64,000 nucleotides of DNA from Pararhodobacter sp. CCB-MM2. Its GTDB lineage: Bacteria; Pseudomonadota; Alphaproteobacteria; Rhodobacterales; Rhodobacteraceae. Positions 34,949 through 42,751 of the stretch are shown here, piece after piece (position 1 is the stretch's first letter; each line of letters begins with the position of its first letter). The notes beneath the pieces were generated by a model. That model had not been told where the DNA came from and made no database searches. It saw nothing but the letters and a program-made list of their open reading frames with translations. The position numbers and the translations under genes are program-made. The DNA is taken from positions 372,001 to 436,000 of the forward strand of contig NZ_LRRR01000002.1 in assembly GCF_001691415.1 (NCBI RefSeq). Direction: 5' to 3'.

Positions 34949-35989
34949 TCAATCGCCCAGAAGATCCGTTGCCGGGTTCTCGGAGATCTCGACATCCGCG
35001 TAGTATTTCTGTGCCTGAAGCGCGGATCGGTGCAGCGATAGCTTCATCGCGGCGGCCAATGGGGCGCCGTCCAGCGCCGCCTGTGTCAGGAAGCCCGCGC
35101 GCAGGCCATGCGGGGTGGCGTAATCCTCGGGCAGGCCGGCGAGCGACAGGCGATGGCGCAGGATGACCCGCATCGCGTCGGGTGCCAGCCGCCGCTTGAG
35201 GACACGATCCGCGCGCGATACCGGCCGGAACAGGGGCCCCGAAGTGAGGCCTGTCACCTCCAGCCAATGCATCAACGCGCGGGCGGCGGGGCCTTTCAGC
35301 GGCAAGCGGGGGGCGTCGGCCTTTCGGGTGGTCTTGGTTTCCAGCAGCCGCAGCCAGACGAGCCCGCGCGCCTCGAACTCGGCCAGCGAGAGGTCGCTCA
35401 CGTCGAGCGCTGTGACTTCGGATCGACGCCGCCCGCCGGACGCGAACGCGAGGCTCAACATCGCGCGGTCCCGGATGCCGCGATGGCTGTCGTCGCAGGT
35501 GCCCAGAAGGGCCGTGAGCACGTCGCGCGTTACGGGGCGGGGCGATTTGGGCACCCGTGGCGCGGCATTGGCGCGGCGGGCCTTCTGCCGTGCCTGTGCC
35601 ACCAGTGGTGCGGCGAAAGGCGATGGCAGGTTCCGCATCCGGTGAAACGCCTGCCAACTGGCGATTCGGCGATCCAGCGTCGAGGGGGCAGGGGCCGTGA
35701 GCGCACGGCGCAGTCCCATCGCAATCAGCGCATCGGCCACGGCACGGGCGGGGCCGGACTGTGTGCTCAGATCCTCGGCATGGTGGAGGATGAAGCGGAG
35801 GGCGACGGCTTCGTCCTCGGGCCAGGTCAGAGGGGTGCCGAACGCGGCCTGCTTCCACGCGGTGATATAGAGGAGGTCGCGTTCCCAGGCGCGCAGGGTG
35901 TTGGCGGGTGTCCCGCGGCGAAACAGGTCGCTGAGCGCCTGTTCATCGGCGTCGGACAGCTGGTGATGATGGGGCAGGGGGAGGGTCAT
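34949..35989 (-). CDS. Plasmid tyrosine recombinase (XerC/D-like integrase)
   Basis: A 346-aa tyrosine recombinase. The N-terminal SAM-like domain covers about residues 20-140. The catalytic domain shows the first Arg in FASGGRRRSEVTALD (about residue 195), HGLRAGF (His-x-x-Arg, about 300) and the nucleophilic Tyr in AQKYYADVE near residue 333, close to the C-terminus. A gene of this kind often sits upstream of repA in Rhodobacteraceae plasmids, where it is thought to resolve multimers. Nearby lies a dif-like inverted repeat (36611-36641). It is divergent from ccdAB. Confidence 0.88.
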   Translation of the reverse strand: MTLPLPHHHQLSDADEQALSDLFRRGTPANTLRAWERDLLYITAWKQAAFGTPLTWPEDEAVALRFILHHAEDLSTQSGPARAVADALIAMGLRRALTAPAPSTLDRRIASWQAFHRMRNLPSPFAAPLVAQARQKARRANAAPRVPKSPRPVTRDVLTALLGTCDDSHRGIRDRAMLSLAFASGGRRRSEVTALDVSDLSLAEFEARGLVWLRLLETKTTRKADAPRLPLKGPAARALMHWLEVTGLTSGPLFRPVSRADRVLKRRLAPDAMRVILRHRLSLAGLPEDYATPHGLRAGFLTQAALDGAPLAAAMKLSLHRSALQAQKYYADVEISENPATDLLGD

Positions 35990-35990
35990 C

Positions 35991-36018
35991 TTGCCGTCTC
36001 GTCGGGGTGAGTTATACT
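35991..36018 (+). promoter_or_regulatory. ccdAB promoter
   Basis: TTGCCG (35991-35996) and TATACT (36013-36018) are 16 nt apart, giving a good vegetative promoter 32 nt ahead of the ccdA start codon. Overlapping the -10 is ATAC-13 nt-GTAT, a plausible operator for autorepression by the antitoxin-toxin complex. The -35 lies within 2 nt of the recombinase start codon on the other strand. Confidence 0.55.
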
Positions 36019-36049
36019 CTTAGTGTAGGCGTATGAAGAGGGAGCCGTC

Positions 36050-36271
36050 ATGGCCCGTGTGAAAGTCAACCTGACCCTCGATTCCGAGGTGGCGCAAAGC
36101 GCGCGGGCCTTGGGCTTGAACATGTCCCGGCTGGCCGAAGCCGCCATCGCCGAGGCCACGCGGGTCGAGCGTAACCGCCGATGGCGCCGCGAGAATGCGG
36201 CATCGCTGCAAGCCTATGCGCGCGAGGTCGAGGAAGAGGGCCTGCCGCTGAGCGAATACCGCAGCTTCTGA
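36050..36271 (+). CDS. ccdA: CcdA-type antitoxin
   Basis: A 73-aa protein with an N-terminal ribbon-helix-helix (VKVNLTLDSEVAQSARALGLNMSRLAEAAIAEA) for DNA binding and a charged C-terminal tail ending EEEGLPLSEYRSF, like the toxin-binding tail of CcdA (GMAEVARYIETHGSFADENRDW type). AGAGGGAG precedes the ATG. It overlaps ccdB by one base (TGATG), which couples toxin to antitoxin translation. Confidence 0.88.
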   Translation: MARVKVNLTLDSEVAQSARALGLNMSRLAEAAIAEATRVERNRRWRRENAASLQAYAREVEEEGLPLSEYRSF

Positions 36272-36564
36272 TGGCGCAGTTCGACCTGTACCGATTGTCG
36301 GGCGGCCAGTTGGTGGTCGATCTGCAGACCGACCTGATCGGCATTGACGCCTCGCGCATCGTGGCACCGCTGCGTGAGGCCGAGCGATATGCCGCCTTTC
36401 CGGGCCTCACCCCCGTGGTCGAATTCGGCGACACCCGTTGGGTCGTGCGCATACAGGAGCTTGCAGCCGTTCCGGGGCGCGAGCTGCGCAACCGTGTCGG
36501 CACCCTTTCCGCGCATCGTGACGCGCTGAAACGTGCGCTGGATATCCTGATCGACGGCATCTGA
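36271..36564 (+). CDS. ccdB: CcdB-type gyrase toxin
   Basis: A 97-aa CcdB family protein. MAQFDLYRL, LVVDLQTDLI, and the C-terminal HRDALKRALDILIDGI match the family, whose C-terminal Trp-Gly-Ile reaches the GyrA dimer; here the end is DGI, with the Trp replaced. The toxin poisons DNA gyrase in cells that lose the plasmid. The ATG at 36271 overlaps the ccdA stop. Confidence 0.88.
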   Translation: MAQFDLYRLSGGQLVVDLQTDLIGIDASRIVAPLREAERYAAFPGLTPVVEFGDTRWVVRIQELAAVPGRELRNRVGTLSAHRDALKRALDILIDGI

Positions 36565-36610
36565 CCTCCGGTTCGCAGGCGATCTTGCGCGGTGGGGCGT
36601 CAGTTTTCAA

Positions 36611-36641
36611 GAGTCATGATAAGGCGGACTTATCATGAGTC
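36611..36641. repeat. 31-bp inverted repeat, candidate tyrosine recombinase (dif-like) site
   Basis: GAGTCATGATAAG, spacer GCGGA, CTTATCATGAGTC: 12 of 13 arm positions pair. Read as recombinase arms it is TCATGATAA, a 7-nt centre, TTATCATGA; the inner ATAA/TTAT is shared with XerCD dif sites. It lies 46 nt after ccdB and is not followed by a T run, so a terminator is less likely, although not excluded. Confidence 0.5.
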
Positions 36642-36750
36642 ATTGAGCTGGGCACCGGAAGCAAGTGTAGTGCGCAATTCAATGCCTTTATGCGCAGTAA
36701 TGTGGTAAGCTCATTCACTGAACGGCAACTTCGCGCAGGAGAACTTGCCA

Positions 36751-36990
36751 ATGACCGTGGTGTTAGAACGCCGCGACCCCACCGAGAACGTCTTCCGCTA
36801 TTACCGGCTGGAGGTGGAACGTGACCTGTTCGGCACATGGTGCCTCATCCGTTGCTGGGGGCGGATCGGAACCATGGGTCAAAGCAAGATCCAGGCATTC
36901 GACAGCCGTGAACGGGCGGAGGCCCTTTGCCATCGCATCGCGGCACGCAAGCGCAAGCGGGGCTACTGGACGAAGACCGACGGGCCCTGA
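36751..36990 (+). CDS. Small WGR-domain protein
   Basis: A 79-aa protein made only of a WGR domain: FRYYRLEVERDLFGTWCLIRCWGRIGTMGQ followed by the basic tail HRIAARKRKRGYWTK. WGR domains occur in PARPs and in short plasmid or phage proteins and bind nucleic acids; the function of the stand-alone form is not known. AGGAGA lies 8 nt before the ATG at 36751; an in-frame TTG two codons earlier is not preferred. It stands between the ccdAB module and an antiporter gene. Confidence 0.85.
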   Translation: MTVVLERRDPTENVFRYYRLEVERDLFGTWCLIRCWGRIGTMGQSKIQAFDSRERAEALCHRIAARKRKRGYWTKTDGP

Positions 36991-37186
36991 CCGGCATCGA
37001 TTGGCGGTTCAACTGCGGCATCAGGGCGGGTTCTCTTCAGAACAGCACCAAGGATGTATGCTTGGATGCTGGTCACCGGGGCCACGGCCTCTACATCGCT
37101 TCGGGCGGGGCGTGACCTGACGCGGCACGGCTTGCCCGTCGCCGGGGTCGGTGTCAGCTTGGCGCTGATCTTGGGACGGGGATGCC

Positions 37187-39028
37187 ATGTCGAGCGGTGT
37201 TGAATTGACGGTCATGTCGCCGGTCGTGGCGATAGCCACGGTCGGGGTACTGGGGGTCGGCGCGCAGCTCTGGGCGTGGCGGATGAACGTTCCCGCCATC
37301 GTGCTGCTGCTGGCGGCCGGTTTCCTCGTGGGGCCGGTGTTCGGCCTCCTTGATCCGGCGCGCGACATCGGGCCCCTGACCGGGCCAATGGTCTCCATCG
37401 CCGTGGCGATCATCCTGTTCGAGGGCGGTCTGACCCTCAACTTCAAGACCCTGCGCGGGGCCGAGCGCGGGGTGTTCCGCCTCGTGGTGCTGGGCGCGCC
37501 CTTGGGATGGATCCTCTCGACCCTCGCGCTGCGCTACGGCGCGGGGCTGGGGTGGGAGGCCTCGACCGTGTTCGGCGGCATCATGATCGTCACCGGCCCG
37601 ACCGTCATCGCCCCCCTGCTGCGTGGCGCGCGAATGAAACGGCGGCCGGCGCAATTGCTGCAATGGGAAGCCATCGTCAACGATCCCATCGGGGCGCTCG
37701 CCGCCGTTCTGGCGTTCACCGTGGTGCAGGTCTGGCACACCAATGCCTCGGGCAGCGAGATGGCGTTCCAGCTGATCCTCGGCGTGGTCGTGGCTTCGGT
37801 CGTGGGCCTCGGCGCGGGGTTCTTGCTGACCCAGAGCTTCCGCCGGGGCTGGGTGCCCGAATACATGAAGGTGCCGGTGCTGTTCGTGGCGCTGCTGGGC
37901 GCCTTTGCGGCGACCGATGCGGTCCTGCACGAAAGCGGGCTGTTGGCGGTGACGATCATGGGCATCTGGCTCGCCAATGCAGAGCTCGCCTCCTACGAGG
38001 AGATCCGCCGCTTCAAGGAGCATGCGACCACGCTCCTCGTCTCGGGCGTGTTCATCCTGCTGACGGCCTCGATCGATCTGGAGATGTTGCAGGCCCTGTC
38101 GTGGCGCGCCGCGTTGCTCGTCGTGCTGGTCATGGTGGTGGCCCGGCCCGCGACGGTGCTGCTGTCGCTTCTGGGCACAGATATCCCGTGGCGCGAGCGG
38201 GTGTTGGTGGCGTTGACCGGTCCGCGCGGGGTGGTGCTGGTCGCGGTGGCGGGCCTGTTCGGCGAGCGCCTCGCCGCGCTGGGGATCGCGGATGGCGAGT
38301 CGATTGCGCCCCTCGCCTTTGTGCTGGTGGCGGCGACGGTGATCCTGCACGGCTTCACCCTCGCTCCGGTCGCGCGGGCGCTGGGGCTTGCCAGTCAGGA
38401 CAAGCGCGGGGTGATGATGGTGGGCGCGGCGCCGTGGTCCATCGCGCTGGCCGAGGCGTTGAACCGGGCGGGCGTCCCGGTCCTTCTGTGCGATCTCAAC
38501 CATTACCGGCTGCGGCAGGCGCGTGAGCGAGGCATCCGCACCTATTACGGCGATGTCCTTGCCGAGGCGACGGAGCATAACGTGCAGCTGTCCGAGTTCG
38601 AGCGGCTGGTCGCGCTGACCGACAACGACGCCTACAACACGCTGATCACCACCGACCTCGGGCCCGAGCTGGGGCGGGACAACGTGTTCCAGCTGCCCCG
38701 CACCGCGCCGGAGAATGCCCGCCATGCCTTGCCCTCGACGCTGGGCGGCCGTCCCTTCGGGCAATCGGCCAGCTACGGCGAGATGTCGGCGCATCACGCG
38801 GCGGGTTGGGAGTTCCGGATCACCAAGCTGACCGAGCAATACACCCTCGAAGACTGGCGCGCCGCGCGGCCCGAGTCGCGCATCATGGCGGTCCTCTATC
38901 CCAACAACGCGCTGCGCTTCCCGACCGAGGACGACAGCCTGCGCGCCGGAGCCGGCGCGCAGATCCTGCATTTCTCGCCTCCGGCCCCGCGAGAGGCCGC
39001 CGCTGCCTCGGAACCCGCGCCGGCCTAA
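37187..39028 (+). CDS. CPA1-type cation:proton antiporter with C-terminal TrkA-N domain
   Basis: A 613-aa membrane antiporter. About 12 hydrophobic segments fill residues 10-400; GGIMIVTGPTVIAPLL and EAIVNDPIGALAAV contain the Asn-Asp pair of the electroneutral exchangers. Residues about 410-540 form a Rossmann TrkA-N/RCK domain (GVMMVGAAPWSIALAEALNRAGVPVLLCDLN), which suggests control by nucleotide. Role: sodium or potassium/proton exchange and pH or salt adaptation. It stands alone between the plasmid backbone and the quaternary-amine locus, and converges on the FAD oxidase gene 11 nt downstream. Confidence 0.92.
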   Translation: MSSGVELTVMSPVVAIATVGVLGVGAQLWAWRMNVPAIVLLLAAGFLVGPVFGLLDPARDIGPLTGPMVSIAVAIILFEGGLTLNFKTLRGAERGVFRLVVLGAPLGWILSTLALRYGAGLGWEASTVFGGIMIVTGPTVIAPLLRGARMKRRPAQLLQWEAIVNDPIGALAAVLAFTVVQVWHTNASGSEMAFQLILGVVVASVVGLGAGFLLTQSFRRGWVPEYMKVPVLFVALLGAFAATDAVLHESGLLAVTIMGIWLANAELASYEEIRRFKEHATTLLVSGVFILLTASIDLEMLQALSWRAALLVVLVMVVARPATVLLSLLGTDIPWRERVLVALTGPRGVVLVAVAGLFGERLAALGIADGESIAPLAFVLVAATVILHGFTLAPVARALGLASQDKRGVMMVGAAPWSIALAEALNRAGVPVLLCDLNHYRLRQARERGIRTYYGDVLAEATEHNVQLSEFERLVALTDNDAYNTLITTDLGPELGRDNVFQLPRTAPENARHALPSTLGGRPFGQSASYGEMSAHHAAGWEFRITKLTEQYTLEDWRAARPESRIMAVLYPNNALRFPTEDDSLRAGAGAQILHFSPPAPREAAAASEPAPA

Positions 39029-39039
39029 GCGCCGCCGGG

Positions 39040-40359
39040 TCAGGCCAAGGCGCCGGTCCGGTGTTCTTTCCACATCAGTGTGGCCTTCCCGCCAAGGGTG
39101 GCGAAGGGTTCAGGCGGAATGCGCGGGGGCCGAGGCTTTGCCGCGAAATCCGCCCCGAGGTCCGAGGAGACGCCCAACACCCGCTCCGCCGCGACGATCC
39201 CGTTGGCCGTGGCATTGGTCCCGCCGACGCCGTTGCAGCCAAGCGCCGTGATCAGACCGGGTTCGATCTCCTCGACCAAGGGCGCGCCGTTCCACGTCAG
39301 GGCCATCGCCCCGCCCCAAAGGAACTCGGTCGGCACATCCGCCAGCATCGGGAATTTCAGCGCCAGTTTGCGGCGATGCAGGGCGCCCGCACGGGCGAGG
39401 GGCCCGGCGCCCACCTCTACCGACGGGTTGTAGGTATAGCGTGCGCGGATCAGCAGCCGGTCGTCCTCCATCCCGCGGATCCGCCGCAACGTGGTGCCCA
39501 TCGCCAGCGCCGGAGTGCCCGCCCAGTCCCGCGCGCCTCCCAGTCGCGAGGGATCAAAGGCGCGGGTCATCGAGGCATAGGTGAAGACGGGCATCAGCCG
39601 TCGCGGCACCAGCCCGAACCGCCCGGCATGACCGTTGCAGGCGAGGATCACCTTACCCGCCGTGACCGCCCCTTGCGCCGTCGTCACCCGCCAGAAGTTG
39701 CCTTGCCGCGCGATAGCGGTGACTGCCGAATACTCGTGCACCGGGCAGGGCAGGGCGTCGGCCAAGGCGCGGACATAGGCGGCGGGCTGGATCATCACCG
39801 TGCCCGGCGTGAACAGGGCCGAGGTGAAGCTCTCGGTGCCGGTCAGCGCGGTGACCTCGGCGGCCGAGAGCAACCGATGCGGTTCCTCCAGACGGTCCAG
39901 CTGCGCGGCATAGGCGATCAGGTGGCGGTCGCCCTCGGTATTGGCGGAAAACGAATAGCGGCCACAGGGATCGACGATCTCGCGCCCGAGGTTGAGGCCG
40001 GTGGCGATGGCAATCGCGGCACGGTTCTTGGCGATCGCACGCCGCGCGGTGTCCAGGTGATCGCCTCCCAGTTTCCCCGCCGAGACGTCATGCGGCAGGT
40101 CGATCAGGAAGCCCGAGTTGCGCCCGGCCGGCCCCTCGCCGATCTCGCCGGCCTCCAGCAGCATGACCGAGAGCGTCGAGTCAGCCTGCGTCAGCACCCG
40201 CGCGGCGGCGAGGCCGGCGAAACCGCCGCCGACCACGACCACATCGGCACTGGCCCCAGCCTGCAGGGCGGGCTTGGTCTGCCGCGGGGGCAGCAATGCG
40301 GTCCAGCCGCAGGGGCCGGGGTGCCGGGGCAGGGCGCCCCGAAACCGATAGCCGCTCAT
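39040..40359 (-). CDS. FAD-dependent amine/amino-acid oxidoreductase (DAO family)
   Basis: A 439-aa flavoprotein. The dinucleotide-binding motif is VVVVGGGFAGLAAARVL (about residues 39-55). EIGEGPAGRNSGFLIDLPHD is the second glycine-rich DAO segment, and GCNGVGGTNATANGIVAAERVL closes the FAD site. It resembles gamma-glutamylputrescine-oxidase and D-amino-acid dehydrogenase-like proteins. The ATG at 40359 overlaps the stop of the DapA-like gene; upstream extension is not family-like. As last gene of the epimerase operon it is a candidate to oxidise the D-imino acid formed after epimerisation and demethylation. Confidence 0.85.
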   Translation of the reverse strand: MSGYRFRGALPRHPGPCGWTALLPPRQTKPALQAGASADVVVVGGGFAGLAAARVLTQADSTLSVMLLEAGEIGEGPAGRNSGFLIDLPHDVSAGKLGGDHLDTARRAIAKNRAAIAIATGLNLGREIVDPCGRYSFSANTEGDRHLIAYAAQLDRLEEPHRLLSAAEVTALTGTESFTSALFTPGTVMIQPAAYVRALADALPCPVHEYSAVTAIARQGNFWRVTTAQGAVTAGKVILACNGHAGRFGLVPRRLMPVFTYASMTRAFDPSRLGGARDWAGTPALAMGTTLRRIRGMEDDRLLIRARYTYNPSVEVGAGPLARAGALHRRKLALKFPMLADVPTEFLWGGAMALTWNGAPLVEEIEPGLITALGCNGVGGTNATANGIVAAERVLGVSSDLGADFAAKPRPPRIPPEPFATLGGKATLMWKEHRTGALA

Positions 40360-41246
40360 CAGAGGGCTTCCCGCTCGGCCAGATCCGCCAGCGCCGCGTG
40401 CAGCGCGTGCAGCTTGGCCGGATCGAGGGGGCGCAGCGGCTTGCGCGGCTGGCCGGCGCCGTAGCCGGTGATCTCGGCCGCGGCATAGACCGATTGGACG
40501 TAATCTCCGGCCCAGATCAGGGTCATCACCGCCTCCAAGGGGCGCCAGAGGTCGCGCGCCTCGGCCCATTGGCCAGCCATCGCCGCGCGCACCACGGCGA
40601 GGCAGGTCTTCGGTGCGAAGTTCGCCCCGCCCCAGATCAGCCCCGCCGCCCCGGCCAGCATCGCATAGGGCACCAGCGGATCGGCACCGTTCATCACCGG
40701 CAGCCCGGTGCGGATCAACGCGGCCTGCGCGGCCAGATCGCCGCTCGAATCCTTGACCGAGGCGAAACCCGGGATCGCTGCCAGTTGGCGGTACAGATCC
40801 GGCGTGATCTCAACGCCCACGGCATGCGGGACGTTATAGCCGATCAGCGGCAGGCCGGCGGCGCAGACCTCGGCGTAGAAATCGACGATGCCGGCGTCGT
40901 CGGACGGCCCCTCGAAGAACGGCGGCAGGACCATGACCCCGTCAGCCCCCGCATCGCGCGCGGCCTTGGTGCGGGCGACCACATCCTCGACCCGCAGGGC
41001 CGAGGTCTGGGCGATCACCCGCGCGCGCCCGTCGATCAGGCGGCAGCCCTGCGCGATGACCTGCTGGGCCTCGGCCTCGGACAGATAGACATGCATCCCG
41101 GTGCCCGAGGACAGGACGAAGCCCGTCACCCCGGCGGCGAGATAGCGTTCGATGTTTTGCTCCAGCCGCGCGAGGTCGAGACTGCCGTCCGGCTTGAAGG
41201 GTGTGGCAAGGGCGAGGTTCAGGCCGGGAAAGGCGAAATCGGTCAT
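40359..41246 (-). CDS. Dihydrodipicolinate synthase-family lyase/aldolase
   Basis: A 295-aa TIM-barrel protein of the DapA/N-acetylneuraminate lyase family. The Schiff-base Lys is in FASVKDSSGDL (near residue 165) and the catalytic Tyr in PLIGYNVPHAVG (near 137). The phosphate/carboxylate loop is SSGTGMHVYLS rather than TTGE, so it is not a lysine biosynthetic DapA. In hydroxyproline catabolism a DapA-family deaminase (HypD) turns pyrroline-4-hydroxy-2-carboxylate into 2-oxoglutarate semialdehyde; the epimerase and FAD oxidase beside it make that type of role possible here. Confidence 0.87.
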   Translation of the reverse strand: MTDFAFPGLNLALATPFKPDGSLDLARLEQNIERYLAAGVTGFVLSSGTGMHVYLSEAEAQQVIAQGCRLIDGRARVIAQTSALRVEDVVARTKAARDAGADGVMVLPPFFEGPSDDAGIVDFYAEVCAAGLPLIGYNVPHAVGVEITPDLYRQLAAIPGFASVKDSSGDLAAQAALIRTGLPVMNGADPLVPYAMLAGAAGLIWGGANFAPKTCLAVVRAAMAGQWAEARDLWRPLEAVMTLIWAGDYVQSVYAAAEITGYGAGQPRKPLRPLDPAKLHALHAALADLAEREAL

Positions 41247-41279
41247 GGGATGCTCCGTAGGGTGTAGATGTGTGGGGGG

Positions 41280-42013
41280 TCAGGGCAGGGACAGCTTCGC
41301 CATCCGGCCGCCGTCGACGGTCCAGACCTGCCCGGTGACGAAGCCCGCATCGTCCGAGGCGAGCCAGCTGGCCAGTGCGGCGACTTCCTCGGGGCGACCA
41401 GTGCGGCCGACCGGATGGATCCGCCCGATCTCGCGCCGGAAGGCCGTGGGGTCGGGCATGGCGTCGACGAAGGCCTCGTTCAGCTCGGTGTCGATCCAGC
41501 CCGGCGCGATGGCGTTGCAGCGGATGCCCTCGGCCCCGTGATCGACGGCAACGGCGCGGGTCAGCCCGTGCAGCCCGGCTTTGCTGGCGCAATACGCGGC
41601 GTGGTGGGGTTCGAGCCCAGTCCCTCGATGGAACCGATGTTGACGATGCTGCCGCGCCCAACCCGCAAGGCCGGCAGCGCGGCCTTGATCATCAGGAACG
41701 GCGCGGTGAGGTTCACCGCCAGCGTGCGTTGCCAATCCTCAAGGCTCATGTCCTCGACCCGCGCCTCCTGCATGACACCCGCGTTGTTCACGAGGATATC
41801 GAGCCGCCCGGCGCGGGCGATGACCTCGGCCACCACGGCGGCGGGGCTCGAGGGATCGGCCATGTCGGCGGCGATCCCCTCGAACTCGCTGTCCACCCCC
41901 CGCTGCGCGGTGAACACACGCGCGCCGTCCTCGGCCAGACGCCGGGCAATCGCCTGCCCGATGCCGGAACGCCCGCCGGTGACCAGCGCGACCTTGCCCT
42001 GATGCCGGCTCAT
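41280..42013 (-). pseudogene. Short-chain dehydrogenase with a single-base frameshift
   Basis: A standard 240-aa SDR is spread over two frames. The first part runs from ATG 42013 with TGGRSGIG and NNAG to SIEGLGSNP; the second resumes with HAAYCASKAGLHG, containing the catalytic Tyr and Lys, and ends VDGGRMAKLSLP. One base is missing at or near the C4 run (complement GGGG at 41606-41609); an added C would restore N-P-H-H-A-A-Y. Either a sequencing error in a homopolymer or a recent inactivation. All other active-site residues are intact and the gene is coupled (ATGA) to the upstream SDR, which favours an error or a very young mutation. Confidence 0.85.
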
Positions 42014-42741
42014 GCCACGGCCTTTCCGCCGTTCACCTCGACCAGCGCGCCGACCATGTAGCGCGCGGCGTCCGAGGCGAGGAACAGGATCACGTCGGCG
42101 ATATCCTCGGGCTCGGCGATGCGGCCCAGCGGCACGGTCGTGCCGAGCTGTGCCACCGCCTTGTCCGGGTCGAAGCCCCGGCGCGCGAAGCCCGTGCGCA
42201 GCATCGGCGTGTTCACCTCGTTCGGGCAGACGGCGTTGATGCGGATGCCTTGCGGCGCGTGGTCCATGCCCATGCATTGCGTCAGCGACGCGAGCGCGGC
42301 CTTGGTCATGCAATAGACCGCGTGGTTCGGACCGGGATGCAGCCCCCAGCACGAGGCGACGTTGACGATCGCGCCGCCGCCCGAGGCCGCCATCAGCGGG
42401 ATCGCTGCGCGGCAGACGCGGAACGGGGCCTCGACATTGACCCCGAGCGACAGGGCCCAGTCGGCATCCGTGGTCTCGGTCACCTGGCCGCGGGTGATGA
42501 CGCCCGCGTTGTTGACGACGATATCGAGCCGCCCCAGCGCCGCCAGCGCCGCGCCCGGCAGCGCGTCGGCATAGGCGGGGTCGAGAAGGTCACCCGGCAG
42601 ATGCGCCTCCGCCTCGACGCCCGAGACATCGCGGTCGGCGACCGCCACGCGCACGCCCTGCGTCCTCAGCGCCCGGACAACGGCCAAGCCGATACCCCCG
42701 GCGGCGCCCGTGACGAGCGCGCCCTTTCCCTGCAAATCCAT
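42010..42741 (-). CDS. Short-chain dehydrogenase/reductase (SDR)
   Basis: A 243-aa classical SDR. TGAAGGIG (residues 11-18) binds the cofactor, NNAG follows, the catalytic Ser is in NVASCWG and YCMTK supplies Tyr and Lys. PNEVNTPML and VEVNGGKAV are typical of the 3-oxoacyl or sugar/hydroxy-acid dehydrogenase group. An Asp after beta-2 (VAVADRD) suggests NAD preference. The start at 42741 follows the epimerase stop by 10 nt. Its alcohol substrate is unknown. Confidence 0.9.
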   Translation of the reverse strand: MDLQGKGALVTGAAGGIGLAVVRALRTQGVRVAVADRDVSGVEAEAHLPGDLLDPAYADALPGAALAALGRLDIVVNNAGVITRGQVTETTDADWALSLGVNVEAPFRVCRAAIPLMAASGGGAIVNVASCWGLHPGPNHAVYCMTKAALASLTQCMGMDHAPQGIRINAVCPNEVNTPMLRTGFARRGFDPDKAVAQLGTTVPLGRIAEPEDIADVILFLASDAARYMVGALVEVNGGKAVA

Positions 42742-42751
42742 GATATTGTCC

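Noticed and set aside
40359-41246. Lysine-biosynthetic DapA
   Set aside because: Catalytic Lys and Tyr are present, but the TTGE loop is changed and the gene is inside a catabolic operon.
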